Shown one piece after another: positions 7,386 to 15,049 of a stretch of 26,800 nucleotides of DNA (positions within the stretch are counted from its first letter, which is position 1; each line of letters opens with the position of its first letter). The notes beneath the pieces were generated by a model that saw only the letters and a program-made list of their open reading frames with translations, ran no database searches and was not told where the DNA came from. The stretch is from Synergistales bacterium. GTDB taxonomy: Bacteria > Synergistota > Synergistia > Synergistales > Aminobacteriaceae. The DNA lies in assembly GCA_025997935.1 (NCBI GenBank), contig BNVG01000013.1, positions 1 to 26,800 of the forward strand, written 5' to 3'. Made by a program: the position numbers and the translations under genes.

Positions 7386-8255
7386 ATGTCGATACTCATC
7401 AACGAAGCGACGCGCGTTTTGGTACAGGGAATAACGGGGAAATCAGGCTCGCTCCAGACAAAATCCCTATTGGACTTCGGTACGAAGCTGGTCGCGGGCG
7501 TCACGCCCGGCAAGGCGGGGCAGGAGGTTCACGGCGTGCCGGTGTTCGACTTCGTCGCCGACGCGCGCGCGGTTGTCGGCGACGTGGACGCGGCCATCAG
7601 TTTTGTGCCGCCCTTGGGTGCTCGCAGCGCGGCCATCGAGGCTATAGACTGCGGGGTAAAGTTTTTGGTTCTGACTATGGAGGGCATCCCGAAAAAAGAC
7701 GTTCTGGATATTCTGGCCTACGCCGCGCCAAGGGGCGTCAGAGTTCTGGGGCCGGGGACGGCTGGGATTATAGCGCCGGGCAAATGCAAACTTGGGGCGC
7801 AGCCTACCCGTATGTTCGCCCCCGGCCACGTCGGCGTGGTCTCAAAAAGCGGCGCGCTTTCTTATGAGATAGGCAAGACGCTCACCGACGCCGGAATAGG
7901 TCAGTCAACGGTCATAGCTCTGGGCGGCGGCCCTATCTGGGGAGTGACGCAAAAGGACGCCGTGGAGCTTTTCAATTTTGACGAGGAAACGCGGGTTATC
8001 GTCCTTCTCGGCGAAATCGGGGGAGGCACGGAGATTGCCGCGGCGGAGTACATAGCGTCTCACGTCAAAAAGCCCGTGGTGTCGCTTATCGTCGGAAGGT
8101 CAGCCCCCGAGGGGAAGTCTCTCGGACACGCCGGCGCGATAATCCGGGGCAACAAAGGAACGGCTCAATCCAAGATAGAGGCTCTCACAGCGGCGGGCGT
8201 AAAAATCGCCTCGTCGCCCGCCGAGGTCGTCAGGCTCGTAAAGGAATGTCTATAA
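7386..8255 (+). CDS. sucD: Succinyl-CoA synthetase, alpha subunit
   Basis: This 289-residue subunit carries the CoA-binding Rossmann fold (VQGITGKSGSLQTKSLLDFG) and the ligase domain. The phosphohistidine is His248 in GKSLGHAGAII, close to the position in E. coli SucD, so the enzyme looks active. It starts 2 bases after the sucC stop, behind GGGAGAGGG. Family members also accept related acyl-CoAs, so if KorABC acts on another 2-oxoacid this pair could serve that acyl-CoA instead; 2-oxoglutarate/succinyl-CoA is the default reading. Confidence 0.92.
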   Translation: MSILINEATRVLVQGITGKSGSLQTKSLLDFGTKLVAGVTPGKAGQEVHGVPVFDFVADARAVVGDVDAAISFVPPLGARSAAIEAIDCGVKFLVLTMEGIPKKDVLDILAYAAPRGVRVLGPGTAGIIAPGKCKLGAQPTRMFAPGHVGVVSKSGALSYEIGKTLTDAGIGQSTVIALGGGPIWGVTQKDAVELFNFDEETRVIVLLGEIGGGTEIAAAEYIASHVKKPVVSLIVGRSAPEGKSLGHAGAIIRGNKGTAQSKIEALTAAGVKIASSPAEVVRLVKECL

Positions 8256-8274
8256 AAATCGGAGGTGTGTGTTC

Positions 8275-8472
8275 GTGGCGGTTACGATTGATAAAAACCT
8301 CTGCAAGGGTTGCGCTCTTTGCGTTACGGCTTGTCCCAAAAACGTTTTTGAAATATCGTCCGAGGTGAACCGAAAGGGATTTTTCGTCTCAGCTACCGTG
8401 CGCGAGAGCGACTGCGTTCAGTGCGGCGTTTGCGAAAAGACCTGTCCCGATCTTGCGATTCGCGTGGAATAG
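8275..8472 (+). CDS. korD: 2[4Fe-4S] ferredoxin, likely delta subunit of the oxidoreductase
   Basis: This 65-residue protein has two complete cysteine clusters: C10, C13, C16, C20-Pro and C47, C50, C53, C57-Pro, each expected to hold one [4Fe-4S] centre. Small proteins of this type are the delta subunit of four-subunit 2-oxoacid oxidoreductases and carry electrons out of the complex. GTG 8275 is preferred because GGAGGT at 8261-8266 is 8 bases upstream; GTG 8269 is too close. It is the last gene of the operon, separated from korABC by sucCD, and is followed directly by the terminator. It could instead be a free ferredoxin electron acceptor. Confidence 0.85.
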   Translation: MAVTIDKNLCKGCALCVTACPKNVFEISSEVNRKGFFVSATVRESDCVQCGVCEKTCPDLAIRVE

Positions 8473-8482
8473 GGGTTAAAGG

Positions 8483-8524
8483 AAACGAAAAAAGGGCTCG
8501 CGAAAGCGGGGCTTTTTTCGTTTT
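8483..8524. terminator. Strong terminator between convergent operons
   Basis: AAACGAAAAAAG (8483-8494) pairs perfectly with CTTTTTTCGTTT (8512-8523), enclosing a G+C core with a possible GAAA tetraloop (8502-8505). T-rich arms on both strands let it stop the kor-suc operon from the left and the two-component operon from the right. Confidence 0.85.
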
Positions 8525-8609
8525 GTCGGTGAGTTGCGGGGAATTGACCCTCAGAAATTAAGGACTTGCAAAATAAGTTGAGTCCATGCGAGTTCTTTCA
8601 ATCGGTAAT

Positions 8610-10010
8610 TCAGGATAATGTCACCTGAAAACAGCTACCTTCGTTCAAACGGCTTTTCACCTCGACCTTGCCTCCATGAGCTGTAACTATAGATTTCACT
8701 ATCGCGAGTCCAATACCGGAACCTCCGGTCAGCCGATTACGCGATTTGTCGGCGCGATAGAACCGCTCGAAGATGAACGGTAGCTCGTCATGCGGAATGC
8801 CGACACCGTTATCCTCAACCGCAAAAAGCACGGCGTCGTCGGACTCTGAAAGAGTTATGCGTATCGTTCCGTTCTGTTGCGTGTACTTCACGGCATTAGA
8901 AAGAAGATTGCTCAAAACCTGCTGAATTCTGTCCCGGTCAATCAAGACGCTCGGGCAACTTCCATCAAGTAATACGGTAAGATTTTTGACGGCAATATCA
9001 GCCTCGAAGCTACGCAGTGTTTTTTCAACCAATTCCGAAAGATTAACCTGAGTTTTGTCGAGTTTTAGATTGTCGCTTTCGACACTGGCAAGGTTTTCCA
9101 AGTCGTTGACAAGTTTGCTTATACGTCCGATTTCTTCGTAGCAGCTTGACAGGCGCTCATGGGTAGCCTCCCATACACCCTCTATCATCGCCTCAATATG
9201 CGTGGCGACGTTGGTCAGCGGGGTGCGTAGCTCGTGGGCCACGTCCGCGGTGAGCCGTTTACGAAGGCTTTCCTGCTCGCTCAGAGAATGAGCTAATTGA
9301 TTGACGGAACGCATTAGTTCGTCCAATTCTATGACGCTCGTTTTTTCTTCTATTCTGACGAGGTAGTCGCCCCTTGACATTTGTTTCGCAAACTCGGCTG
9401 TTTTTCGGATGGGGTTACTCATACGCATAGCCAAAAGCCAGCCTGTTATGACCGCAAGCAAAAGCGAAAAAACTCCGCTTCCGGCGAGTATGATGTTCAG
9501 GGAATCTAAGAAGCGGAAGTCATCATCGCTGTAAAAATAAGGCGAAAAGTAACTAATGCTGACTACGGCGATTATCTGCCCATTTCGCTTCAGATCGTAA
9601 TTTTTCACTGTGAATTTGCCGGTGGAACCCGGAAAACGCTCTCGCATTTTTTGAGAAATATCTTCCATGACCTGCGCGCAGGCGCTCATGTCGTGAAATT
9701 CAGCGTCCCACAGCATCTCCTGCCGCAGACCGTACACCTTGACCACGTAACCGTCGTAAAGCGCGCGCATCCCTATGGCGTGCAGAAATTCCGCGTCCCA
9801 CGTATTGGTCGCCGAGTCGTATTGCCGGTTTAAGTCCGACAAGATCGACTCGATTCTCTGTTGCTGACGTTTTTCGACGTAAGCCTCGAACTGCCGGTTG
9901 ATGAAAACATTCGACACAACGCTGATGAGGGCCACGGTCAAGAGCGCCACGAAAGCGATATTCAGCGATAACTGCGTTTTCAGACTAAGTTTCTTTAGGC
10001 TGCGACTCAT
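8610..10010 (-). CDS. Membrane sensor histidine kinase
   Basis: This 466-residue inner-membrane kinase partners the response regulator just upstream. Layout: first membrane helix near residues 12-37, an extracytoplasmic sensor region of about 130 residues, a second helix near 172-195, a HAMP linker, then the dimerisation domain with phospho-acceptor His259 in LTADVAHELRTPL. The ATPase domain shows the N box (LSNLLSNAVKYT), DNGVGI, FERFYRAD and GGSGIGLAIV. The sequence resembles BaeS-like kinases. ATG 10010 is chosen because GGAG lies 9 bases before it; a TTG at 10037 would lengthen the overlap. The gene overlaps the regulator gene by 26 bases. The signal is unknown; the copper genes nearby are suggestive only. 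Confidence 0.92.
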   Translation of the reverse strand: MSRSLKKLSLKTQLSLNIAFVALLTVALISVVSNVFINRQFEAYVEKRQQQRIESILSDLNRQYDSATNTWDAEFLHAIGMRALYDGYVVKVYGLRQEMLWDAEFHDMSACAQVMEDISQKMRERFPGSTGKFTVKNYDLKRNGQIIAVVSISYFSPYFYSDDDFRFLDSLNIILAGSGVFSLLLAVITGWLLAMRMSNPIRKTAEFAKQMSRGDYLVRIEEKTSVIELDELMRSVNQLAHSLSEQESLRKRLTADVAHELRTPLTNVATHIEAMIEGVWEATHERLSSCYEEIGRISKLVNDLENLASVESDNLKLDKTQVNLSELVEKTLRSFEADIAVKNLTVLLDGSCPSVLIDRDRIQQVLSNLLSNAVKYTQQNGTIRITLSESDDAVLFAVEDNGVGIPHDELPFIFERFYRADKSRNRLTGGSGIGLAIVKSIVTAHGGKVEVKSRLNEGSCFQVTLS

Positions 10011-10713
10011 CGCGCCGAGCTCCAAATTTATACCCAACCCCGTGCGTGGTGAGGATATACTCCGGTTTTTTTGGATCGTTCTCTATTTTTTGGCGAAGGT
10101 TCTTGACGTGGCTGTCAACCGCGCGCTGATAACCGTCAAATTCATCTCCCAAAGCTGTGTCAATTAATTGCTCTCTCGTAAATACTTTATTGGGGCTTTT
10201 GACGAGCGCTTCGAGTATTCCGAACTCACTGGGGGTGAGAAATATCGTCTGACGGTTTTTCATGACGGCGCGGACGCCGAAGTCTATTTCCAATTCTCCG
10301 TCGTTGAAAACCAGCTTGTTGCCCGGCGAGAGAAGATATTCCCCCGACCGGCGTAGGGCGGCCTCGACCCGCGCGAGAAGCATTTTCAAGCTGAACGGCT
10401 TTGTGATGTAGTCGTCGGAGCCGATGGCAAGGCCATTCAACACGTCCTCTTCCTTAACCTTGGCGGTCAGCATTATGATGGGAACGTGAGATGTTCTGCG
10501 TATTGCCGCGCAAAATTCCTCCCCCGTCATGCCTGGGAGCATCAGATCCAGCAGGATCAGGTCGATCTTTTCCTGGTCGAAGATCTCGAACGCCTGACTG
10601 GTATCCTCGGCCCCGAACACGAAATATCCCTTGCTCTCCAGAAAGGATTCCACCACCTCGATGATTTTTACCTCGTCATCGACGATGAGTATTTTTTGAC
10701 GGTCTTTGCCCAT
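9985..10713 (-). CDS. OmpR/PhoB-family response regulator
   Basis: This 242-residue DNA-binding regulator has a receiver domain with acidic pair Asp12-Asp13, phospho-acceptor Asp56 in LILLDLMLPG and the conserved LTAK lysine. A winged-helix output domain follows, ending with the family pattern VDSHVKNLRQKIENDP and ILTTHGVGYKF. ATG 10713 has GGAG 8 bases upstream; an in-frame GTG at 10722 is next to that site and less likely. It precedes and overlaps its kinase gene, so the pair is co-transcribed. Targets cannot be told from this window. Confidence 0.92.
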   Translation of the reverse strand: MGKDRQKILIVDDEVKIIEVVESFLESKGYFVFGAEDTSQAFEIFDQEKIDLILLDLMLPGMTGEEFCAAIRRTSHVPIIMLTAKVKEEDVLNGLAIGSDDYITKPFSLKMLLARVEAALRRSGEYLLSPGNKLVFNDGELEIDFGVRAVMKNRQTIFLTPSEFGILEALVKSPNKVFTREQLIDTALGDEFDGYQRAVDSHVKNLRQKIENDPKKPEYILTTHGVGYKFGARRDESQPKET

Positions 10714-10776
10714 AAGAATCACTCCGTGAACTTGAAGATATTCAATAGCGCTGCCCCTACCTTTCCACAGAAGCGG

Positions 10777-11535
10777 TTATCCTTCAGCACAATTGCTTTG
10801 AACCCAATTTAGCATCCTCTTGTTACGCTTGTTCAAGAAATTAATCGTGTTTTCCATATAATCTCTGTATACATCAGCGGTTTGCGGTACTGGTTTCATT
10901 TTGAAATCTGGATTAAATTCCGTGAACATTTTTACCACAGTATAGTTTTCGTTGACTATATCCTGTAACAAAAAGAACTTTATATAGCCCTCGAAATTGT
11001 CAAATATTGCAAAATAACCCGAATATCTATTAAGGCAACCATGAAGCGGACTTTCTTCGCCATTATAGAAACGGCGTATGCATTCTACAGTCAGGTCAAA
11101 TCGGTCAGAGATCTTGTGATTAAGCCCTCGTTCTCCGTTGATGGTTGGCCTCTCTTTCCCGTCGTAAAGGACTCTATTACCTGGGAACAACATCATTCCT
11201 CCGATTGTATACGAGAGATTATAAAACTTCTCCAAATCAGCATTTGGCAATAGCGACAAATATTGAGGCTTGTTTGACCGCCGTGTGAATGTTGGAATCA
11301 CGCTATCGCTTGTCAAAAAAAATTCGCCAAGTACCGATTTGTGATAGAGATACGAGCCTTTGTGTTTATCGTCTAATTCAAAAATCATTCCACAAGGCAA
11401 AGGCTTCGTCCACAACAATCTGTGATAACGCTTTAAAGTCGGGCTATATTTATCAGGGTCGCGTTTTTCCCCACTCTTACTTGGCTGTGTGTCGCTTTTC
11501 ATGTTGAAAGCTATATCAAAAGATACATCGCGCAA
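10777..11535 (-). CDS. Cytoplasmic protein, probably DUF6994 family
   Basis: This 252-residue protein has no signal peptide or membrane segment. Recognisable stretches such as DPDKYSPTLKRYHRLLW and KSVLGEFFLTSDSVIPTF recall the DUF6994 family of unknown function; that assignment is from memory and moderate. TTG 11535 is supported by AGAGGTG 7 bases upstream; the next in-frame ATG (11502) has no such site. Base composition is visibly more A+T-rich than the metabolic genes, consistent with acquisition by transfer. It lies 63 bases before the response-regulator gene on the same strand, so read-through into that pair is possible. No function is proposed. Confidence 0.75.
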   Translation of the reverse strand: MRDVSFDIAFNMKSDTQPSKSGEKRDPDKYSPTLKRYHRLLWTKPLPCGMIFELDDKHKGSYLYHKSVLGEFFLTSDSVIPTFTRRSNKPQYLSLLPNADLEKFYNLSYTIGGMMLFPGNRVLYDGKERPTINGERGLNHKISDRFDLTVECIRRFYNGEESPLHGCLNRYSGYFAIFDNFEGYIKFFLLQDIVNENYTVVKMFTEFNPDFKMKPVPQTADVYRDYMENTINFLNKRNKRMLNWVQSNCAEG

Positions 11536-11802
11536 AGGTCAACACCTCTAAATTTTTAAAACGTTATTACACCTAAGAAAAAGACTGATTAGAGCATAGA
11601 GAGCAGGGCCCGCTACTACGCAAACCTCCGGTTCTGACCAAAAGTGGACTCATCGATGAAGCTACTAAGCGACCGACTCAGCTCATACTTCGCCGGTCGT
11701 CTGCTTATGACCCCCAGAGCTGGAGCCCCCTTTGGCCATTTAATCAGCGCTTCCGATATTCAGTGCGGCAATCCCGGAGATCGCCGCGCCCAAAATACAA
11801 CA
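11536..11802. other. Non-coding gap with no recognisable element
   Basis: Between the DUF6994 gene and the HMA remnant I see no gene. Minus-strand frames are broken every few dozen codons; an 18-codon ATG frame starting with MAKGGSSSGG has no support. Plus-strand openness here belongs to a frame opposite the DUF2318 gene. It may contain decayed sequence continuous with the HMA remnant. Confidence 0.5.
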
Positions 11803-11890
11803 CTACACGACATCGTATCCGCAGTTTTCGATAGCCGCTTTCAAGTCGTCGCTCGATACTTTAGCGGCGTCATATCCCACGGAAAATCGT
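11803..11890 (-). pseudogene. C-terminal remnant of a heavy-metal-associated (HMA) domain
   Basis: Immediately after the DUF2318 stop, in the same minus-strand frame, about 25 codons read GYDAAKVSSDDLKAAIENCG then YDVV and a TAG stop (11803-11805). This is the usual last part of an HMA copper-binding domain (compare the YDP...[11 protein letters not shown] stretch in the CopA gene of this window). The first half of the domain, including the metal-binding MxCxxC, is absent and no start codon with a Shine-Dalgarno site is seen. It looks like the 3' stump of a CopZ-like chaperone gene or of a longer HMA protein lost by deletion. Confidence 0.6.
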
Positions 11891-11904
11891 ACTGCCAACG
11901 CCAA

Positions 11905-12384
11905 TCAACGCGTTTTCCAGTTCGAGAAAATGACCTTGGCTTTGAGCAAAAAGTCTTTAGTGATGGTAATACCTCGCTCGTCCACTGTTTTGTACTGCGC
12001 GGTGATGGGAACCGGATTGCAGCCGCCGCGGACGATTTCGATGTCGCTTGTCCTGAACCGGTTGCCGCAGTTCTGACATACAAAAACACTTCCCGCCTGC
12101 TTGTAGTAGCCTCTTCCCGAGCCATAGCAAACCTGGCAGGTATTGAAGGCTGTGCGTATTGTCCCGTCCGGGGCCTTGACCGCGAAAATTTCCATTTTTG
12201 TCCCTTCGATGTCGAGCGGATAAAATGTCGCCGTCTCAGTGATTTCCTCGGCTGGGATGTACAAGTCCCCGTTTTCAAGCGCTCCCGCGTAGACGGCGGA
12301 CGCTCCAAAAACAACAACAGCCACCGCTAAAACGACCAATGCGCTTTTAATAACCGCGCTTTTCACATTTGTTTTTTGTGTCAT
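11905..12384 (-). CDS. DUF2318 membrane-anchored cysteine-motif protein
   Basis: This 159-residue protein has an N-terminal signal or anchor helix (residues 10-33) and an extracytoplasmic domain with paired cysteines: C83-x-x-C86, C103-x-x-C106 and a lone C122 in GGCNP. The pattern TCQVC, FVCQNCGNRF, GGCNPVPI is diagnostic of DUF2318, a predicted metal- or iron-sulfur-binding family often found with metal-transport genes and cupredoxin-like proteins. AAGGAG lies upstream of ATG 12384 and overlaps the end of the 43-codon gene, so it is the third gene of the HMA-fusion operon. A role in periplasmic copper (or iron) handling or redox is inferred from context. Confidence 0.85.
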   Translation of the reverse strand: MTQKTNVKSAVIKSALVVLAVAVVVFGASAVYAGALENGDLYIPAEEITETATFYPLDIEGTKMEIFAVKAPDGTIRTAFNTCQVCYGSGRGYYKQAGSVFVCQNCGNRFRTSDIEIVRGGCNPVPITAQYKTVDERGITITKDFLLKAKVIFSNWKTR

Positions 12385-12397
12385 TTTAATCTACTCC

Positions 12398-12529
12398 TTA
12401 CCTCAAATCCAAATCTCTGTCGTTGTCCTCGGTCTTTTTGGACTCCGAACCCCTTCTCACGCACAGCAGGTAAGCCGCTATCCCTATCAACGGTAAAACG
12501 CAATGCCAATGAGTTGCCATAAACTCCAT
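12398..12529 (-). CDS. 43-residue single-span membrane peptide
   Basis: A short gene fits exactly between the fusion-protein gene and the DUF2318 gene. ATG 12529 has GAGGAG 8 bases upstream, and the TAA at 12398-12400 comes just before the next Shine-Dalgarno site. The peptide starts MEFMATHWHC, continues with a hydrophobic helix of about 14 residues (VLPLIGIAAYLLCV), then has a charged cytoplasm-like tail rich in Lys, Asp, Glu and Arg. The HWHC at the membrane edge could bind a metal, but that is speculation. The ribosome site, snug spacing and membrane-protein composition argue that it is a real gene. I do not recognise a family. Confidence 0.7.
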   Translation of the reverse strand: MEFMATHWHCVLPLIGIAAYLLCVRRGSESKKTEDNDRDLDLR

Positions 12530-12553
12530 ATCATCACTCCTCTAAGTATTTTA

Positions 12554-14140
12554 TCAGCGCGGCTGAGCGCAGCATGGGCAGGAAACCCCCGCATAAAATT
12601 CACTCTCGGATTTCTGGGCGGCCTCGTTGCCGGAGTCAGCTTTTTTCTCCGGCGATGCCGCGAACAGCTCGGCGAAGGGATCGGAATCATAATCGTTTTC
12701 GGGGTTTTTCGCGTCGCCGGCCTCAGCGGGCGCTGCGGGAAGTGTGGCGGCGGCTACCGTCTGATTGCCCGCGTCTTTTTCGACTACCGTTATTTTGCCG
12801 CGAATCATTCCCATCCAGCAGGTGTAGGTGAAAGTTCCGGTTCGCTTTGGTGTAAATTCCACAATGTTGTCGCCGAGTTCCAGCTTCTTTTGTAGCCTGT
12901 CATACTCTGGAATGATTATCCTGTTGTTACATCCGTTGATTGTTCCGGGCTTTGCGTAGATATTCCAGCGGACTGGGACGCCGACTTGCACTTTGATGGG
13001 GTCGTAACGGCCGGATTTGAGTTCTGTCCTGACAAGCTGAACAACCCCGCCCTCAACCTGACCGGACTCCGGTTGCGAGACTACGCCGGTCGCCACGTCA
13101 AGCGACGCCGAATCGGAATCAAAGGAAAACCCCGTCAGGTTCATTCCGTTGCCGAACATGGCGACCCCCATAATAACAACCATCGTGGCTCCTACCGTCA
13201 TCATCCCGCGCGTAAATTTTTTGCTCAGTATGGAAGAGAGCGCGCTCAAGCCGAACATCAGCGGCAAGGTTCCGGCGCTGAAGACAAACATAGACATCGC
13301 TCCTCGGACAAAACTGCCCGTGGAAAGCGCGTAAAGCTGCATGGCCTGCAACGGGCCGCAGGGCATGAATCCGTTGAGTAAACCTACGAAAAGAGGCCCG
13401 TTATTTTTCCGCGCGCTGATTTTGTCGGCGAAAATTTTGGGCATACGCGGGGTGAAACGCCGGAGCCACGGAAAGACGTTCAACATGTTGAGTCCCATGA
13501 CGACCATAAAAACCCCCGCGATAAGCTGTATCGCGCCCCTAAAGCTCTCCGACGGACTGACGACCGCGCCCAGCGCCCCGACGAGTCCGCCGATAAGCGT
13601 ATAGGAGATGACTCTGCCCAGATTGTACAGAAATCCGGATCGAATTACCAAAAATTTCATCGCGTGAGGCATGGAGGGCAAAGTGGAATTTGACAACGAC
13701 TGCGAAAGGTTGATTCCCCCGCACATGGCTACGCAGTGAACCGACGTGAGCAGCCCGACCGTAAATAACATCCCGTAACCCATCCCCGCCTTTGCCTCCG
13801 GGAAGTTGTAAAAAACATTGAGCAAATCGAAGCGGTCGAGAATAGCGTAAAGCTCATAGAGGGCGATAGAAATCCATATAACCTTCAATACAGTGTCCGA
13901 GGTTCTGTGTCGCTGTTCCTCCTCCGCCATATGGTAATCCAATCCCTCAATGAGTTTCTCTATAGCGCCGATGTCGATGATAGACGCGTTGTATGTGACC
14001 TGAACATTGCCGTCTGAGAAGTTGGCCTTGACGCCAAGAACACCCGCCGTTCCTTTGAGTTTTTTCTCTATCTTGCGCTCGCAACTCACGCAGGTCATGT
14101 CGGCGACCCTCAACGTTTTTGTTCTGGTATTCTCTGGCAT
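12554..14140 (-). CDS. HMA / UreH-like membrane / cupredoxin fusion protein, copper handling
   Basis: This 528-residue membrane protein joins three modules. Residues 8-70 are an HMA domain with the metal site MTCVSC (Cys17, Cys20). Residues about 85-345 hold a first helix and a six-helix UreH/DsbD-like transport domain with its paired motifs LLTSVHCVAMCGG and GLLNGFMPCGPLQAM. Residues about 375-465 form a cupredoxin-like domain with ligand candidates in NGCNN and YTCWMGM. A low-complexity acidic/alanine linker then leads to a tail ending VSCPCCAQPR. The layout suggests passing Cu+ from the cytoplasmic HMA through the membrane domain to an external cupredoxin. AAGGAAGGGGG precedes ATG 14140. 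It heads an operon with the 43-residue and DUF2318 genes. Confidence 0.88.
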   Translation of the reverse strand: MPENTRTKTLRVADMTCVSCERKIEKKLKGTAGVLGVKANFSDGNVQVTYNASIIDIGAIEKLIEGLDYHMAEEEQRHRTSDTVLKVIWISIALYELYAILDRFDLLNVFYNFPEAKAGMGYGMLFTVGLLTSVHCVAMCGGINLSQSLSNSTLPSMPHAMKFLVIRSGFLYNLGRVISYTLIGGLVGALGAVVSPSESFRGAIQLIAGVFMVVMGLNMLNVFPWLRRFTPRMPKIFADKISARKNNGPLFVGLLNGFMPCGPLQAMQLYALSTGSFVRGAMSMFVFSAGTLPLMFGLSALSSILSKKFTRGMMTVGATMVVIMGVAMFGNGMNLTGFSFDSDSASLDVATGVVSQPESGQVEGGVVQLVRTELKSGRYDPIKVQVGVPVRWNIYAKPGTINGCNNRIIIPEYDRLQKKLELGDNIVEFTPKRTGTFTYTCWMGMIRGKITVVEKDAGNQTVAAATLPAAPAEAGDAKNPENDYDSDPFAELFAASPEKKADSGNEAAQKSESEFYAGVSCPCCAQPR

Positions 14141-14187
14141 GTCCTAATCCCCCTTCCTTGAACCGTAAATTTTTTATTCGATACTGA

Positions 14188-14219
14188 GAATATTAGCAGA
14201 GTAATTTGTAGAAAGTGTG
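14188..14219 (-). promoter_or_regulatory. Copper-module promoter/operator element, copy 1
   Basis: This 32-base stretch matches the one at 17681-17712 at 27 of 32 positions without gaps. On the minus strand both read CACA, then TTTCTACAAATT, and end in an extended -10, TG-N-TAATAT (TAATAT at 14190-14195). Transcription would start near 14183, about 43 bases before the fusion-protein ATG. The conserved block upstream of the -10 is the likely regulator site. Confidence 0.65.
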
Positions 14220-14309
14220 GAGAAGGGGAAAATTTCGTATCAGAAAACTGCCCTAAAAAAGCGGCAGCTTGGTCTGGCTTATGCAACACGCGCGTTTTTA
14301 TGGCGGCTT

Positions 14310-15020
14310 CTATTTCAGGTCAAACGGCTTCAAAAACTTTTCGGCCTCGAATTTTCTGCCGCGTGAATCCTCCAACGGAACCTTTGCGTAGGCCCAGCCC
14401 TCAACCTTGGACGGGTCTACTCCGGCGTCTATAAGTACCTTGGGATCCAGCACAAATACAAGGTCTTTATCGTTCTTGCCCATGTCTTTGGCCCACTCCA
14501 CAAGATTTCCGTCGGCCACGGTAACTCCGTAATGATCCAGCGCCGCGTGATAGCCCACCGTCTCCCTGTCCAACTTCACTATCTGCTCGAACGAAGAAAT
14601 CGCCGTGACTTCGCCGTCATAAATCAACGGCTCCTTGGACAGTTTTCTGCCAACCATGAGTTTATCTCTTTCCTTCAGCATCCCCTTCATCTCAGCAGGC
14701 AGTTTGTTCAAATCCAGTCCGGCATTTACGAAAGGTTCGGCGTCAAAGCAGAGGTATGTGTCGAGCATTTGATGACTGCTCACCTCGGCGCGCCACCAAA
14801 AAGCCGCCTCTCCGTCCGGCGCCGTCAATATCCACATTTTTTCCATGTCATCAATCACCGGAGGAAACTCCAGAGCGTCGATCATCGCCTTGAACGACGT
14901 GACGGCCGTCTGTCCGATAATATCCGTGTTGAACGCCGCGTTTGCCTCACGCTCTGAATAAACCGCCAACGCCCCCAACAACAAAACCGCCGCCATTTTA
15001 CCTATCGTCTTCTTCATCAT
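14310..15020 (-). CDS. Exported protein of unknown function, co-transcribed with copA
   Basis: This 236-residue product begins MMKKTIGKMAAVLLLGALAV, a signal peptide likely cut after EANA. The mature part is rich in Asp, Lys and Leu, has one cysteine (YLCFDAEPF), an aromatic FWWRAEVSSHQM stretch and a repeated theme (FDAEPFVNAGLDLNKL and LDPKVLIDAGVDPSKV), hinting at two related halves. ATG 15020 is chosen because GGAGGG is 9 bases upstream. An earlier ATG at 15053 overlaps the copA stop as ATGA and would add 11 residues before the signal peptide. I do not recognise the family. Its place right after copA suggests a periplasmic role linked to exported copper, which is an inference. Confidence 0.8.
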   Translation of the reverse strand: MMKKTIGKMAAVLLLGALAVYSEREANAAFNTDIIGQTAVTSFKAMIDALEFPPVIDDMEKMWILTAPDGEAAFWWRAEVSSHQMLDTYLCFDAEPFVNAGLDLNKLPAEMKGMLKERDKLMVGRKLSKEPLIYDGEVTAISSFEQIVKLDRETVGYHAALDHYGVTVADGNLVEWAKDMGKNDKDLVFVLDPKVLIDAGVDPSKVEGWAYAKVPLEDSRGRKFEAEKFLKPFDLK

Positions 15021-15049
15021 TTTCAAATCCCTCCAAATAATATTTTTGC

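Noticed and set aside
11644..12330. Long open plus-strand frame of 228 codons
   Set aside because: It lies opposite the DUF2318 gene, which has the signal helix, cysteine motifs and ribosome site; the plus frame has no protein-like features.
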